This document shows positions 16,628 through 24,094 of a stretch of 64,000 nt of DNA, one piece after another. A program made the position numbers and the translations under genes. How positions within the stretch are numbered: position 1 is the first letter of the stretch; each line of letters begins with the position of its first letter. This DNA is from Salinispora oceanensis (GTDB taxonomy: Bacteria > Actinomycetota > Actinomycetes > Mycobacteriales > Micromonosporaceae), in the NCBI RefSeq assembly GCF_000383575.1, contig NZ_KB911579.1, forward strand, positions 2,326,523 through 2,390,522, read 5' to 3'. The notes under the pieces are model-generated. The model was not told where the DNA came from, did no database searches, and worked only from the letters and a program-made list of their open reading frames with translations.

Positions 16628-17506
16628 TCACCCGAATGCCCCGGTCAGCTTCTGCGGGTTGCTGACCACGTGGATCGTCCGAACCAGACCCCCCGCCAGG
16701 TGCAGGGTCATCACGAGCACGGTCTCTCCGTCGCAGCGGACCACCACCCCGGGGCCACCGTTGACGGGTAGCACCCCGACCGTCGAACCGACCGGCTGCT
16801 GCCGGGAGAGCACGACGATGGCGCGGGCCACGCGGTCCGATCCGTGAATCGGCTTGCGCGGCGCACCTGTGAAGCCGCCGCCGTCGCTGACCATCGTCAC
16901 GTCCGGGGCCAGCACGCCGATCAGCGCGGTGATGTCACCACCGGAACAGGCGGCCAGGAAGCGCTCGGTCACCTGCTGCCGGGTCACCGGGTCGCTGTCG
17001 TAGCGGCGGTGGCGGTTCTCCACCGCCTTCCGGGCCCGGAAGGCAAGCTGCCGTACCGCCGGCTCGCCGCGGCCCAGGAACCGCGCGATCTCGGCGTACG
17101 GGTATCCGAAGGCCTCCCTCAACACAAACACCGCACGTTCCAGCGGGGACAGCGCCTCCAGGACGAGCAGTAGTGCGGTGGAGACGGAGTCGGCGAGGAC
17201 CACGTCGTCGGCGACGTCCGGCCGAGTGAGGACGGGCTCCGGCAGCCACGGACCGCTGTACGCCTCCCGCCGTACCCGGGCGCTGCGTAGTTCGTCGATC
17301 GCCAGCCGGATGGTCACCCGAACCAGGAACGCCTCGGGGTCCACGACGGTGCTTGGATCGACCCGACTCCACCGCAGCCAGGTCTCCTGCACCACGTCCT
17401 CGGCCTCCTTGGCGCTGCCGAGCGTCCGGTACGCGACCGCGTACAACAGGCCACGGTGCTGCATGAAGGACGACTCGTGCGGGGCTCCTGCCACTTCCTC
17501 AGCCAC
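16628..17506 (-). CDS. ECF41-family RNA polymerase sigma factor with SnoaL-like C-terminal domain
   Basis: 292 residues. Sigma2 (about 15-80; motif AEDVVQETWLRW), the family-specific linker GPWLPEPV (about 85-92), sigma4 (about 110-165; REAFGYPYAEIARFLG), then a C-terminal NTF2/SnoaL-like domain with SDGGGF and a terminal NPQKL motif. In ECF41 factors this extension replaces a separate anti-sigma factor and tunes activity. No anti-sigma gene is nearby, as expected. Likely activates the DoxX gene via the promoter at 16582-16608. Confidence 0.9.
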   Translation of the reverse strand: MAEEVAGAPHESSFMQHRGLLYAVAYRTLGSAKEAEDVVQETWLRWSRVDPSTVVDPEAFLVRVTIRLAIDELRSARVRREAYSGPWLPEPVLTRPDVADDVVLADSVSTALLLVLEALSPLERAVFVLREAFGYPYAEIARFLGRGEPAVRQLAFRARKAVENRHRRYDSDPVTRQQVTERFLAACSGGDITALIGVLAPDVTMVSDGGGFTGAPRKPIHGSDRVARAIVVLSRQQPVGSTVGVLPVNGGPGVVVRCDGETVLVMTLHLAGGLVRTIHVVSNPQKLTGAFG

Positions 17507-17559
17507 CCGACCAATGATCCGGATGTGGGCCCGAACCTCGCCAGCGCGATCTCATCGTC

Positions 17560-17580
17560 GGAGGAGGGCCCCCTTCCTCC
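17560..17580. repeat. Inverted repeat in the sigma-factor 5' region
   Basis: Arms 17560-17568 and 17572-17580 pair with a single mismatch (GGAGGAGGG / CCTTCCTCC). The element resembles the G/C-rich AGGAAGGG-type short palindromes common between genes in Micromonosporaceae (from memory, not checked). It could also be a transcript hairpin 53 bp upstream of the sigma gene. Confidence 0.45.
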
Positions 17581-17651
17581 TGACAGGCTCACCGGGAACG
17601 GGCGGCGATCTCCTTACTGAGACGCCTGTTGCGCTCCCATGCTGGTCCCCG

Positions 17652-17678
17652 AACGACCGTCCACGACGATCTGAGACA
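17652..17678 (-). promoter_or_regulatory. Possible autoregulatory ECF41 promoter
   Basis: On the minus strand TGTCTCA (17678-17672), 16-nt spacer, CGTT (17655-17652): 6/7 and 3/4 matches to the ECF41 consensus, about 145 bp upstream of the sigma factor start. Weaker than the DoxX site. Confidence 0.3.
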
Positions 17679-17761
17679 GTGCGTCGCAGGAGGACGAGGT
17701 GGGTAGTACGGGCGTAACGGGTGGCACGTGCGCGTCGCACCTCTGTCGTACGGTTTGCGAC

Positions 17762-19489
17762 GTGACTCTCGCTGATGTGACGCGCGACGGTGTTCTGGCC
17801 GCAGTCCAGGAGTTCGATCGTGTCGGTCGTCAGACGTACCTCAAGGCCACCGGCTTCGGCCGCGCAAGGGCCTACTACCTCGACTACGAGGGACGGCTCT
17901 ATGACTCCAAGGCGATTGTCGGCTACGCCCACGGCATCAGCACGGGGGTTCCGTGGGCGGCTAAGAGGTTTACCGGGGGTGACAAATCGGTGGCGCAACG
18001 CCTGGAGGTGCTTGGCTTTACCGTCGCGTTTTTGCCGAACCCCAACTGGACACGCGACGAAATCATTCTTGCGTGCGAGTTGGTAGAAGCAAACGGCTGG
18101 CGCCAGCTCGACGCCCAGGACGAGCGAGTCAAGTCCCTCTCAGAGCTGTTGCAGAGTCCTGCCATTCACTCAGGCCGCCGAAACCCGGACTTCCGTAATC
18201 CTGCCGGTGTTGCGTTGAAGACCTACAACATTGTGGTTGACGACAGCAACAGCAATCAGCTCGATAAGCTCGTGCGAGAAGAGTTTCGCGCCAACCCTGC
18301 CGAGATGAAGAAAGAGGCAGACCGTATCAGGGAATCCCTCCTTAAGGGTTCCGAATCACAAAGCCAAAGAGAGGCTGAACCTCGCCAGGGAGAGAAGTTT
18401 TCAGCTCACCAAAACAGGGCGGATCTTGGCGCTCTGCCGCGGCCGGCGGCCAGGGTTCCCCTGGTGCTGATCGCCCCGTGCTACGGAAATCCTGCCTCTC
18501 GCGCCCGGTTCGATGACACGCTGGCCGTGGAGGTTCCCTTCATGGAAGGGCCGATTAGGGAGGCCTTGGCCCAGGCAGAGTTCGAAGCACTCCTTCAGCT
18601 GCATCCGGGCGGTGCCGCGAGGTTCTGGGGGGCCCTGGGAAAACACGACAGTAAGATGGACCGGTTGGCGACGACTGACCCCATCCTGTTTACGGGTGAT
18701 AACCGTGTACAGGCGATTGGCCGAGTTGGTTGTAGGATCCGGAATACGCGGCTGGCGAACCTGCTTTGGGAACCTGACACGAAGACGGGTGGTTGGAGTA
18801 ACGTCTACAGCGTCTTGGAGTTCCAGCGTGTCCAGGACCTGACGTATAGCGACATTCAAGTGCTAGCCGGGTATAGCCCCAACGATGTCTTCCAGGAAAC
18901 CAGAGTCCCCAACGTCGAACGATCGACGGCACTGATCGTCGGCCTCGGCCTGAATGCAACGCCCGATGAGGCGGAGAAGGACGTCCAGGCCGAACGAAAG
19001 CTGCTGGAAGCTCTCGGCGGCCGCCCAGAGGTGTTCGAGGCCGAGGCCATGCACACGGAGAGCGCCGAGTACCAGCGCTCAGTCAAGACAGTCACGGTGC
19101 GACGCGTCGAAGCGCGGCTGATGGCGAGGTACCGCGACAGCTTGCCCACGGGGCAGGGGAAGCGGCTGCGTCTCGCGGTTGGATGGACCGACCTTTACGA
19201 CCTCGCTGGCGCCGACCTCATCGAGGCCAAACGGTCGGCATCCCATCGATACGTGCGGGACGCTCTTGGTCAACTCCTCGACTACGCAGCCCACACGAGC
19301 CAACCGATCGACCGCCTGACTGCCCTCTTTCCGGAGTCCCCGGCAGAGGCCGACGTCCGCCTTCTGCACATTTACGGCATCGACTGCCTGTACTGGGCCG
19401 GCGGCCAGGAATTCGAGCGCTTGGAAGCGCCAGCTGAAGCGAGAGAACGCATCCGAGCGGCGTGGTCGGCAGCCAGCCTCCACAGCTGA
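17762..19489 (+). CDS. Putative type IV restriction endonuclease: ScoMcrA-like head, sulfur-binding-like domain, PUA/EVE-like domain, PD-(D/E)XK nuclease
   Basis: 575 residues from GTG 17762, which starts right at the family N-terminus. GTG 17699 (21 residues longer, with AGGAGG upstream) is the alternative. Residues 1-88 match the head domain of ScoMcrA-like enzymes (LADVTRDGVL, GFGRARAYYL, YDSKAIVGYAHG, FTGGDKSVAQRLEVLGF). Residues 93-160 (NPNWTRDEIILA...RNPAGVALKTYNI) resemble the phosphorothioate (sulfur)-binding domain. Residues 233-395 look like a PUA/EVE-type modified-base reader (FWGALGKHDS, DPILFTGDNRVQAIGRV). Residues 440-515 form a PD-(D/E)XK-like site: D477/D480, E488-A-K490, ALGQLLDY. 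The gene stands alone beside tRNA-Ser(GGA) and has lower GC than its neighbours, suggesting acquisition. Likely cuts modified foreign DNA. Nuclease fold is fairly sure; target modification is inference. Confidence 0.75.
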   Translation: MTLADVTRDGVLAAVQEFDRVGRQTYLKATGFGRARAYYLDYEGRLYDSKAIVGYAHGISTGVPWAAKRFTGGDKSVAQRLEVLGFTVAFLPNPNWTRDEIILACELVEANGWRQLDAQDERVKSLSELLQSPAIHSGRRNPDFRNPAGVALKTYNIVVDDSNSNQLDKLVREEFRANPAEMKKEADRIRESLLKGSESQSQREAEPRQGEKFSAHQNRADLGALPRPAARVPLVLIAPCYGNPASRARFDDTLAVEVPFMEGPIREALAQAEFEALLQLHPGGAARFWGALGKHDSKMDRLATTDPILFTGDNRVQAIGRVGCRIRNTRLANLLWEPDTKTGGWSNVYSVLEFQRVQDLTYSDIQVLAGYSPNDVFQETRVPNVERSTALIVGLGLNATPDEAEKDVQAERKLLEALGGRPEVFEAEAMHTESAEYQRSVKTVTVRRVEARLMARYRDSLPTGQGKRLRLAVGWTDLYDLAGADLIEAKRSASHRYVRDALGQLLDYAAHTSQPIDRLTALFPESPAEADVRLLHIYGIDCLYWAGGQEFERLEAPAEARERIRAAWSAASLHS

Positions 19490-19695
19490 CGTCTCACGTC
19501 CGGATGATGCAGATGCTGGCACCGGGCCACGCCCGCACTGGTACCCAAGCTGAACGCCAGCGCTGACGGCATCCACCGGCCGCCCACTCGGGGCGAGTAG
19601 GTGTTGCTGACGCCGCCAAAACACGTCAGCGCCTGACCTGCCGGAACAGGGCGAGTGAGACGACAACTGAGACGGGAACGACCGCAGAGACGACT

Positions 19696-19725
19696 CAGGG
19701 CCGGTCCCCCTCGGGGCCGGCCCTG
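19696..19725 (-). terminator. Terminator hairpin after tRNA-Ser(GGA)
   Basis: CAGGGCCGG-t-CCCC / GGGGCCGGCCCTG forms a 13-bp stem with one bulged base and a 3-nt loop, 22 bp past the tRNA 3' end on the minus strand. The remaining spacer back to the restriction gene holds a 7-bp inverted repeat GCTGACG/CGTCAGC (19606-19612/19624-19630), possibly that gene's own terminator. Confidence 0.65.
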
Positions 19726-19747
19726 TCGTTCGTGCTGCTCAAGCGAG

Positions 19748-19832
19748 CGGAGGATACGAGATTCGAACTCGTGAGGGTGTGAACCCAACACGCTTTCCAA
19801 GCGTGCGCCCTAGGCCTCTAGGCGAATCCTCC
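19748..19832 (-). tRNA. tRNA-Ser(GGA)
   Basis: Read on the minus strand, acceptor arms GGAGGAT and ATCCTCC pair fully with discriminator G; CCA is not encoded. The anticodon loop TTGGAAA gives GGA (reads TCC/TCT). The CACGC/GCGTG anticodon stem, long variable arm and ACGAG-TTCGAAT-CTCGT T-arm are normal for class II tRNA-Ser. Confidence 0.97.
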
Positions 19833-19912
19833 GCCGAACAGGATACAGGTCCCGCCGGGGGCGCCCACCCCACCACCCCCCGTTGATCGACACTCGGTCG
19901 GGTAAGCTGTCT

Positions 19913-20000
19913 GCACCCCCCGTGCGGCGTGCATCTCGTGAACCTCCCCAGGGCCGGAAGGCAGCAAGGATAAGCGGGCTCTGGCGGGTGCACGGGGGGC
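19913..20000 (+). ncRNA. ffs: Signal recognition particle RNA (bacterial small SRP RNA, 4.5S type)
   Basis: Outer helix GCACCCCCCGTGC (19913-19925) pairs with GCACGGGGGGC (19990-20000). The conserved apical domain holds GGCC-GGAA-GGC (tetraloop) with the asymmetric AGCAAGG/ AACCTCCCC internal loop that binds Ffh. It lies directly upstream of dnaX, the usual actinobacterial position. A possible -10 TAAGCT at 19903-19908 with an upstream TTGATC (14-nt spacer, shorter than ideal) may be its promoter. Confidence 0.93.
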
Positions 20001-20169
20001 CTTTCGGTGCCGCGGTCGGCACCTGCCGCTGAGCTGCCTTGTCAGCAGGGGCTCCTTCTGTTAACGCGGGCGTCAATCTGGTTCCTTCCTCGCCCCGGAG
20101 TCAGCGGGGCGGGTGGTCACCCGGGCCGGACCGGCGCAGAATGGCTCGGTCGAGAGGAGGCGGGACGCT

Positions 20170-22677
20170 GTGGCGCTGGCGCTCTACCGCAAGTACCGGC
20201 CACGTACCTTCGCCGAGGTTATCGGGCAGGAGCACGTCACCGAGCCGTTGTCGCAGGCGCTGCGCAGCGGGCGGCTCAATCACGCGTACCTCTTCTCTGG
20301 GCCGCGTGGCTGTGGCAAGACCTCCAGTGCCCGCATCCTGGCCCGGTCGCTCAACTGCGAGCATGGCCCGACCCCGGAGCCCTGTGGGACCTGTGTCTCC
20401 TGCCGGGCGCTGGCCACCGACGGCGCCGGTTCGATCGATGTCATCGAGATCGACGCGGCCAGCCACGGCGGCGTTGACGACGCGCGCGAGCTGCGGGAGA
20501 AGGCGTTCTTCGCGCCCGCGCAGAGCCGTTTCAAGATCTACGTCATCGACGAGGCGCACATGGTCTCGTCGGCCGGCTTCAACGCGCTACTCAAGCTGGT
20601 CGAGGAGCCCCCGGAGTACGTCAAGTTCATCTTCGCCACCACCGAGCCGGAGAAGGTCCTCGGCACGATCAAGTCGCGGACCCACCACTACCCGTTCCGG
20701 CTGATCCCGCCGAAGGTGCTTCGGCCGTACCTGGAGCAGCTTTGCCAGGCTGAGGGCGTCCAGGTCGAGCCAGCGGTCTTCCCCCTCGTGGTGCGGGCCG
20801 GCGGCGGCAGCGCCCGGGACAGTCTCTCGGTGCTCGACCAGCTCATCGCCGGGGCAGGTCCGGAGGGTGTCACCTACGCCCGGGCCGCCGCGCTGCTCGG
20901 TGTCACCGACGCGGCGCTGATCGACGAGATGTGTGACGCGCTCGCCGCGGGGGACGGTGCGGCGGCGTACGCCACCGTTGATCGGATCGTCGGCGCCGGG
21001 CACGACCCACGTCGGTTCGCCGCTGACCTGCTGGAGCGCCTGCGTGACCTGATCATCCTCCAGCGGGTGCCGGACGCCGCGCCGAAGGGCCTGGTGGATG
21101 GCCCGGACGACCAGATCGAGCGGATGACCGCCCAGGCGCAGCGGCTTGGGCCGGGCACCCTGTCCCGGTGCGCCGACATCGTGCACGACGGCCTGGTCGA
21201 GATGCGGGGTGCCACCGCGCCCCGGCTGCTGCTGGAGCTGATCTGCGCCCGGCTGTTGCTGCCCGGTGCCGACGACTCGGCCGTTGGCCTCCTGCAACGC
21301 CTCGAAACTCTGGAGCGTCGGCTCACGCTCGCTGGCGCTGGCGCTGGCGCTGGCGCTGGTGCTGGTGCTGGTGCCGACACCCCACCGGCTGCTCCTCAGC
21401 CGGCTGTCCCCGCCGCGCCGGCTGGCGGCCCGTCTCCCGCGCCGGCCACTGGTCCGCCTTCCGCGCCGGCTGTCCCTGCGCCGGCTGCTAGTTCGCCTTC
21501 CGTGCCAACGGCCGACTCCCCGCCCCGCCCGGCGGTTACCGCGACGTCCGCGAGCGTGGCGAGTTCGGCTGGTCCGGACGCGCTTGACAGTGCGCGCCGC
21601 GGCTCCCCCCGGCCGGCGGTTATGCCCGACCCGGCCACCCCCGAGCCGCCCCGGCCAGGTACGACCGGCCCGGGTCCGCTCGACGCGGCCGCGGTACGGC
21701 GGCGCTGGTCGGAGGTGGTCGGCCTGGTGGGTCGCAAGAGCAAGAAGGCCGCTGCCTGGGCGCGGGAGGCGACGGTCCACGAGGTTGACGGTCAGACCCT
21801 CGTGCTGGCCTTCCGCTATCCGTTCCACGCCCAGGCCCTCGCCAACGAACCGGATCTGCTCATCGATTCCCTCCATGAGGAGCTGGGCGAGCGCTGGCAG
21901 ATCAGGTGCGAGGTAGCTGGTGAGCGGGTCGGCGGACCCGCTGCCGGGCCCCGCGCCAGCAGCCCGGCTCGGCCTGCGGCCGCGCCGGCTCGGCCTGCGG
22001 CCGCGCCGGCTCGGCCGGAGCCGGCGGCGGCTCCCGCCGCGCCGCCGCGTCCGTCGGCTAGTGGTGGGGCGGCTGATGGTGCGGCCCGGCGCTCCGCTGG
22101 GCCCGCCGAGGAGCAGGAGTGGCCGGAGCCGGCGCGCCCCGGTGGGGCTGCCCCGCCCGCGCCGGCGGGTGCAGCCGAGGAATGGCCCGCGACGGCCCGC
22201 CCAGGTGGGCCGGGGGTGGCCGCCCCGGCTCCGTCAGCAGCGGCGTCGGCGGGGTCAGCAGCGAGGCCGGCGGTCGCGACCGCCGGTGGTGGCCGGGCCT
22301 CCGGCGCGGGAGCGGCGCCTGCCGCTGCGGTCGCTTCCCGGCCGTCAGCGCCGAGTGGTACCCCCGCGAGTAGCGCGATCGCCGCCGCCCGGGCGGCGGC
22401 TGCCGGCGGGGGGCGGTCGCAGCGTTCATCCGCCCCGTCGCGGCGGATAGCGGAGCCGGACTGGGCCGGCGAGCCGCCGTACGATCCGGACTACGACGGT
22501 GCGCCGCGCGGTGGTACGGCTTCCGCGGTGGTGCATGAGGGGTTCGATCCGGGGGACGAGCCGCTGGACGAGGTGATCGATGAGCGGACCGCCCGCCAGT
22601 CCAGCGAGGAGCAGGCGGTGCGGCTGCTCCGCGAGGCGTTCGGCGCGGAGCGGATCGACGAGGTTGAGTCCCGTTAG
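20170..22677 (+). CDS. dnaX: DNA polymerase III subunit gamma/tau
   Basis: 835 residues from GTG 20170, which has GAGGAGG upstream; an earlier GTG adds unrelated residues. AAA+ clamp-loader: N-terminus LYRKYRPRTFAEVIGQEHV, Walker A GPRGCGKTS (about 44-52), four-Cys zinc module (CEHG...CGTCVSC), Walker B VIDEAHM, sensor ATTEPEKV. Domain III ends near 385. Then comes a ~130-residue Ala/Pro/Gly linker, a tau-like domain (about 500-590, RRRWSEVVGLVGRKSKKA...) and a second long Ala/Pro/Arg-rich tail ending in a conserved acidic stretch. It loads the beta clamp and couples the replisome. The low-complexity parts are encoded by short DNA repeats. Confidence 0.96.
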   Translation: MALALYRKYRPRTFAEVIGQEHVTEPLSQALRSGRLNHAYLFSGPRGCGKTSSARILARSLNCEHGPTPEPCGTCVSCRALATDGAGSIDVIEIDAASHGGVDDARELREKAFFAPAQSRFKIYVIDEAHMVSSAGFNALLKLVEEPPEYVKFIFATTEPEKVLGTIKSRTHHYPFRLIPPKVLRPYLEQLCQAEGVQVEPAVFPLVVRAGGGSARDSLSVLDQLIAGAGPEGVTYARAAALLGVTDAALIDEMCDALAAGDGAAAYATVDRIVGAGHDPRRFAADLLERLRDLIILQRVPDAAPKGLVDGPDDQIERMTAQAQRLGPGTLSRCADIVHDGLVEMRGATAPRLLLELICARLLLPGADDSAVGLLQRLETLERRLTLAGAGAGAGAGAGAGADTPPAAPQPAVPAAPAGGPSPAPATGPPSAPAVPAPAASSPSVPTADSPPRPAVTATSASVASSAGPDALDSARRGSPRPAVMPDPATPEPPRPGTTGPGPLDAAAVRRRWSEVVGLVGRKSKKAAAWAREATVHEVDGQTLVLAFRYPFHAQALANEPDLLIDSLHEELGERWQIRCEVAGERVGGPAAGPRASSPARPAAAPARPAAAPARPEPAAAPAAPPRPSASGGAADGAARRSAGPAEEQEWPEPARPGGAAPPAPAGAAEEWPATARPGGPGVAAPAPSAAASAGSAARPAVATAGGGRASGAGAAPAAAVASRPSAPSGTPASSAIAAARAAAAGGGRSQRSSAPSRRIAEPDWAGEPPYDPDYDGAPRGGTASAVVHEGFDPGDEPLDEVIDERTARQSSEEQAVRLLREAFGAERIDEVESR
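21331..21376 (+). repeat. Hexanucleotide repeat inside dnaX
   Basis: GCTGGC repeated about 4.5 times, then GCTGGT three times, encoding an (Ala-Gly)n run in the dnaX linker. A second in-gene repeat of ~21 bp (PARPAAA unit) occurs twice near 21965-22010. Likely slippage-prone, length-variable linkers. Confidence 0.85.
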
Positions 22678-22728
22678 GGCGGCGGTGCGGCCGGCGGGGA
22701 GCAACACCCGTGAGGCACACCAGTAATC

Positions 22729-22753
22729 AGTAGTAGCAGTAGCAGTAGCAGAG
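22729..22753 (+). repeat. AGTAGC microsatellite before ybaB
   Basis: A short CAGTAG/AGTAGC iteration (about four units) in the 109-bp dnaX-ybaB spacer. It is 34 bp upstream of the ybaB GTG and unusually A/T-rich here; it may be an unstructured mRNA segment before the ribosome site. Confidence 0.6.
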
Positions 22754-22786
22754 TTCGCAGCAGGTCGAGTGATTAAGGAGCCGTTC

Positions 22787-23119
22787 GTGCGCCCAGGTGG
22801 ACAGCCGAATATGCAGCAGATGCTGAAGCAGGCGCAGAAGATGCAGCAGCAGATCGCCCAAGCGCAGGCCGAGTTGGCCGAGGCGGAGCTGACCGGTGCC
22901 GCGGGTGGCGGCCTGGTCACCGCGACCGTCGCCGGCACCGGCGAGCTCAAGTCGGTCACGATCGACCCCAAGGCGGTCGACCCGGAGGATGTCGAGACCC
23001 TGGAGGATCTGGTGGTCGCGGCCGTGCGGAACGCCGCCGAGGCGGCTCGGGAGCTGACCGACCAGAAGATGGGGCCGGTGGCCGGCGGCATGGGCGGCCT
23101 CGGCCTGCCCGGTTTCTGA
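22787..23119 (+). CDS. YbaB/EbfC nucleoid-associated protein
   Basis: 110 residues from GTG 22787, six bases after AAGGAG; a GTG at 22769 would place that ribosome site inside the gene. Met/Gln-rich N-terminal coiled coil ([14 protein letters not shown]), then [19 protein letters not shown] and [18 protein letters not shown] as in the family. Small dimeric DNA-binding protein found between dnaX and recR in most bacteria. Co-transcribed with recR (7-bp gap). Confidence 0.93.
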   Translation: MRPGGQPNMQQMLKQAQKMQQQIAQAQAELAEAELTGAAGGGLVTATVAGTGELKSVTIDPKAVDPEDVETLEDLVVAAVRNAAEAARELTDQKMGPVAGGMGGLGLPGF

Positions 23120-23126
23120 GTCGACG

Positions 23127-23720
23127 ATGTACGAGGGCGCCATCCAGGACCTGATTGACGAGCTGGGCCGGCTGCCGGGCGTTGGCCCGAAGAGTGCCCA
23201 GCGGATCGCCTTTCACGTCCTGTCCGCGGATCCGGCCGACATCAACCGGCTGGCCGGCGCGTTGCGCAAGGTCAAGGAGCTGGTGCGTTTCTGCACCAGC
23301 TGCTACAACGTGGCCGAGTCCGAGCAGTGCCGGATCTGTCGCGATCCACGCCGTACCGATGAGGTGCTCTGCGTGGTGGAGGAGCCGAAGGACGTGGTGG
23401 CGATTGAGCGGACCGGTGAGTTCCGCGGCCGCTATCACGTCCTCGGTGGCGCGATCAATCCGCTGGAGGGGATCGGGCCGGACAATCTGCGCGTCCGGGA
23501 GTTGCTGACCCGGCTGGGCGGCGGCGCGGTGCGGGAGCTGATCCTGGCCACCGACCCGAATACCGAGGGTGAGGCGACCGCGACCTACCTGGCGTTGATG
23601 GTGAAGCCGATGGGCATCGCGGTGACCCGGCTGGCCAGTGGCCTGCCGGTCGGCGGTGACCTGGAGTACGCCGACGAGATCACTCTCGGTCGTGCCTTCG
23701 AGGGGCGCCGGACGGTCTGA
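23127..23720 (+). CDS. recR: Recombination mediator protein RecR
   Basis: 197 residues, full length. HhH motif [15 protein letters not shown], zinc finger cysteines C56/C59/C68/C71, Toprim domain ([25 protein letters not shown]) and the C-terminal [20 protein letters not shown]. With RecO/RecF it loads RecA at gaps. Follows ybaB in the conserved operon. Confidence 0.97.
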   Translation: MYEGAIQDLIDELGRLPGVGPKSAQRIAFHVLSADPADINRLAGALRKVKELVRFCTSCYNVAESEQCRICRDPRRTDEVLCVVEEPKDVVAIERTGEFRGRYHVLGGAINPLEGIGPDNLRVRELLTRLGGGAVRELILATDPNTEGEATATYLALMVKPMGIAVTRLASGLPVGGDLEYADEITLGRAFEGRRTV

Positions 23721-23840
23721 GCTCCGGCTGGTATCCGCGGACCAACGGCCTGAGCGCCACCGGCACCCGGAGGGGCAACGGTCCTTGCCTCCGCTGGTGC
23801 CCGGGCCAACGGTCTGGGCCCTGCTGGCATCGCATCAACT
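23712..23840 (+). repeat. Degenerate ~33-nt tandem repeat starting at the recR 3' end
   Basis: Four imperfect units begin at 23712, 23745, 23778 and 23809 with the core ACGGYCTGAG or a variant, then GCC/CTCCGGCTGGT-like sequence. The first contains the recR stop codon. It looks like duplication of the gene end into the spacer. Confidence 0.5.
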
Positions 23841-24094
23841 GGCGTCGTATTGATCTAACACCTGAGGTCTTCCAGGGCTGGGATGACGTAACAGTTTCGC
23901 ATCACGGCCACCGATTATTCGGGCAGATCGTCTTTTTTTCTTCGATCCTTCGGTCCGGGCGGGGGAAAGGCACGATCCGACATCGACTGTCCACCTGGCA
24001 GTTTCCGCACCGTTGGCCGGACGGCTATGGTTCCCGCCATCGGTGACCCCGGTCACCGCGTTGTCCGTATCCACAAGGACGAGGTGAAGCACCC
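23721..24094. other. 374-bp spacer between recR and the ABC importer operon
   Basis: No convincing ORF on either strand. It contains the degenerate repeat above, a T7 tract at 23933-23939 in a locally A/T-rich patch, and a perfect operator-like palindrome at 24041-24058. It presumably carries the importer promoter, but I could not fix -35/-10 boxes. Confidence 0.6.
24041..24058. promoter_or_regulatory. Perfect palindrome upstream of the importer operon
   Basis: CGGTGACC-CC-GGTCACCG, 8-bp arms around a 2-bp centre, ends 36 bp before the ATG of the binding-protein gene. Size and place fit a dimeric repressor site; the regulator is not in the neighbourhood. Confidence 0.5.

Noticed and set aside
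17651..19685. Direct repeat GAACGACCG at about 17651 and 19675 as attL/attR of an island
   Set aside because: Only nine bases, not part of the tRNA 3' end, and expected by chance in GC-rich DNA; no integrase.
19372..19800. Minus-strand ORFs between the restriction gene and tRNA-Ser as a possible integrase remnant
   Set aside because: No tyrosine-recombinase motifs (R..HxxR..Y) were seen, and the frames overlap the tRNA or run antisense to the nuclease domain.
22058..22720. Antisense ORFs over the dnaX linker
   Set aside because: Produced by the Ala/Pro/Arg-rich repeats on the coding strand.
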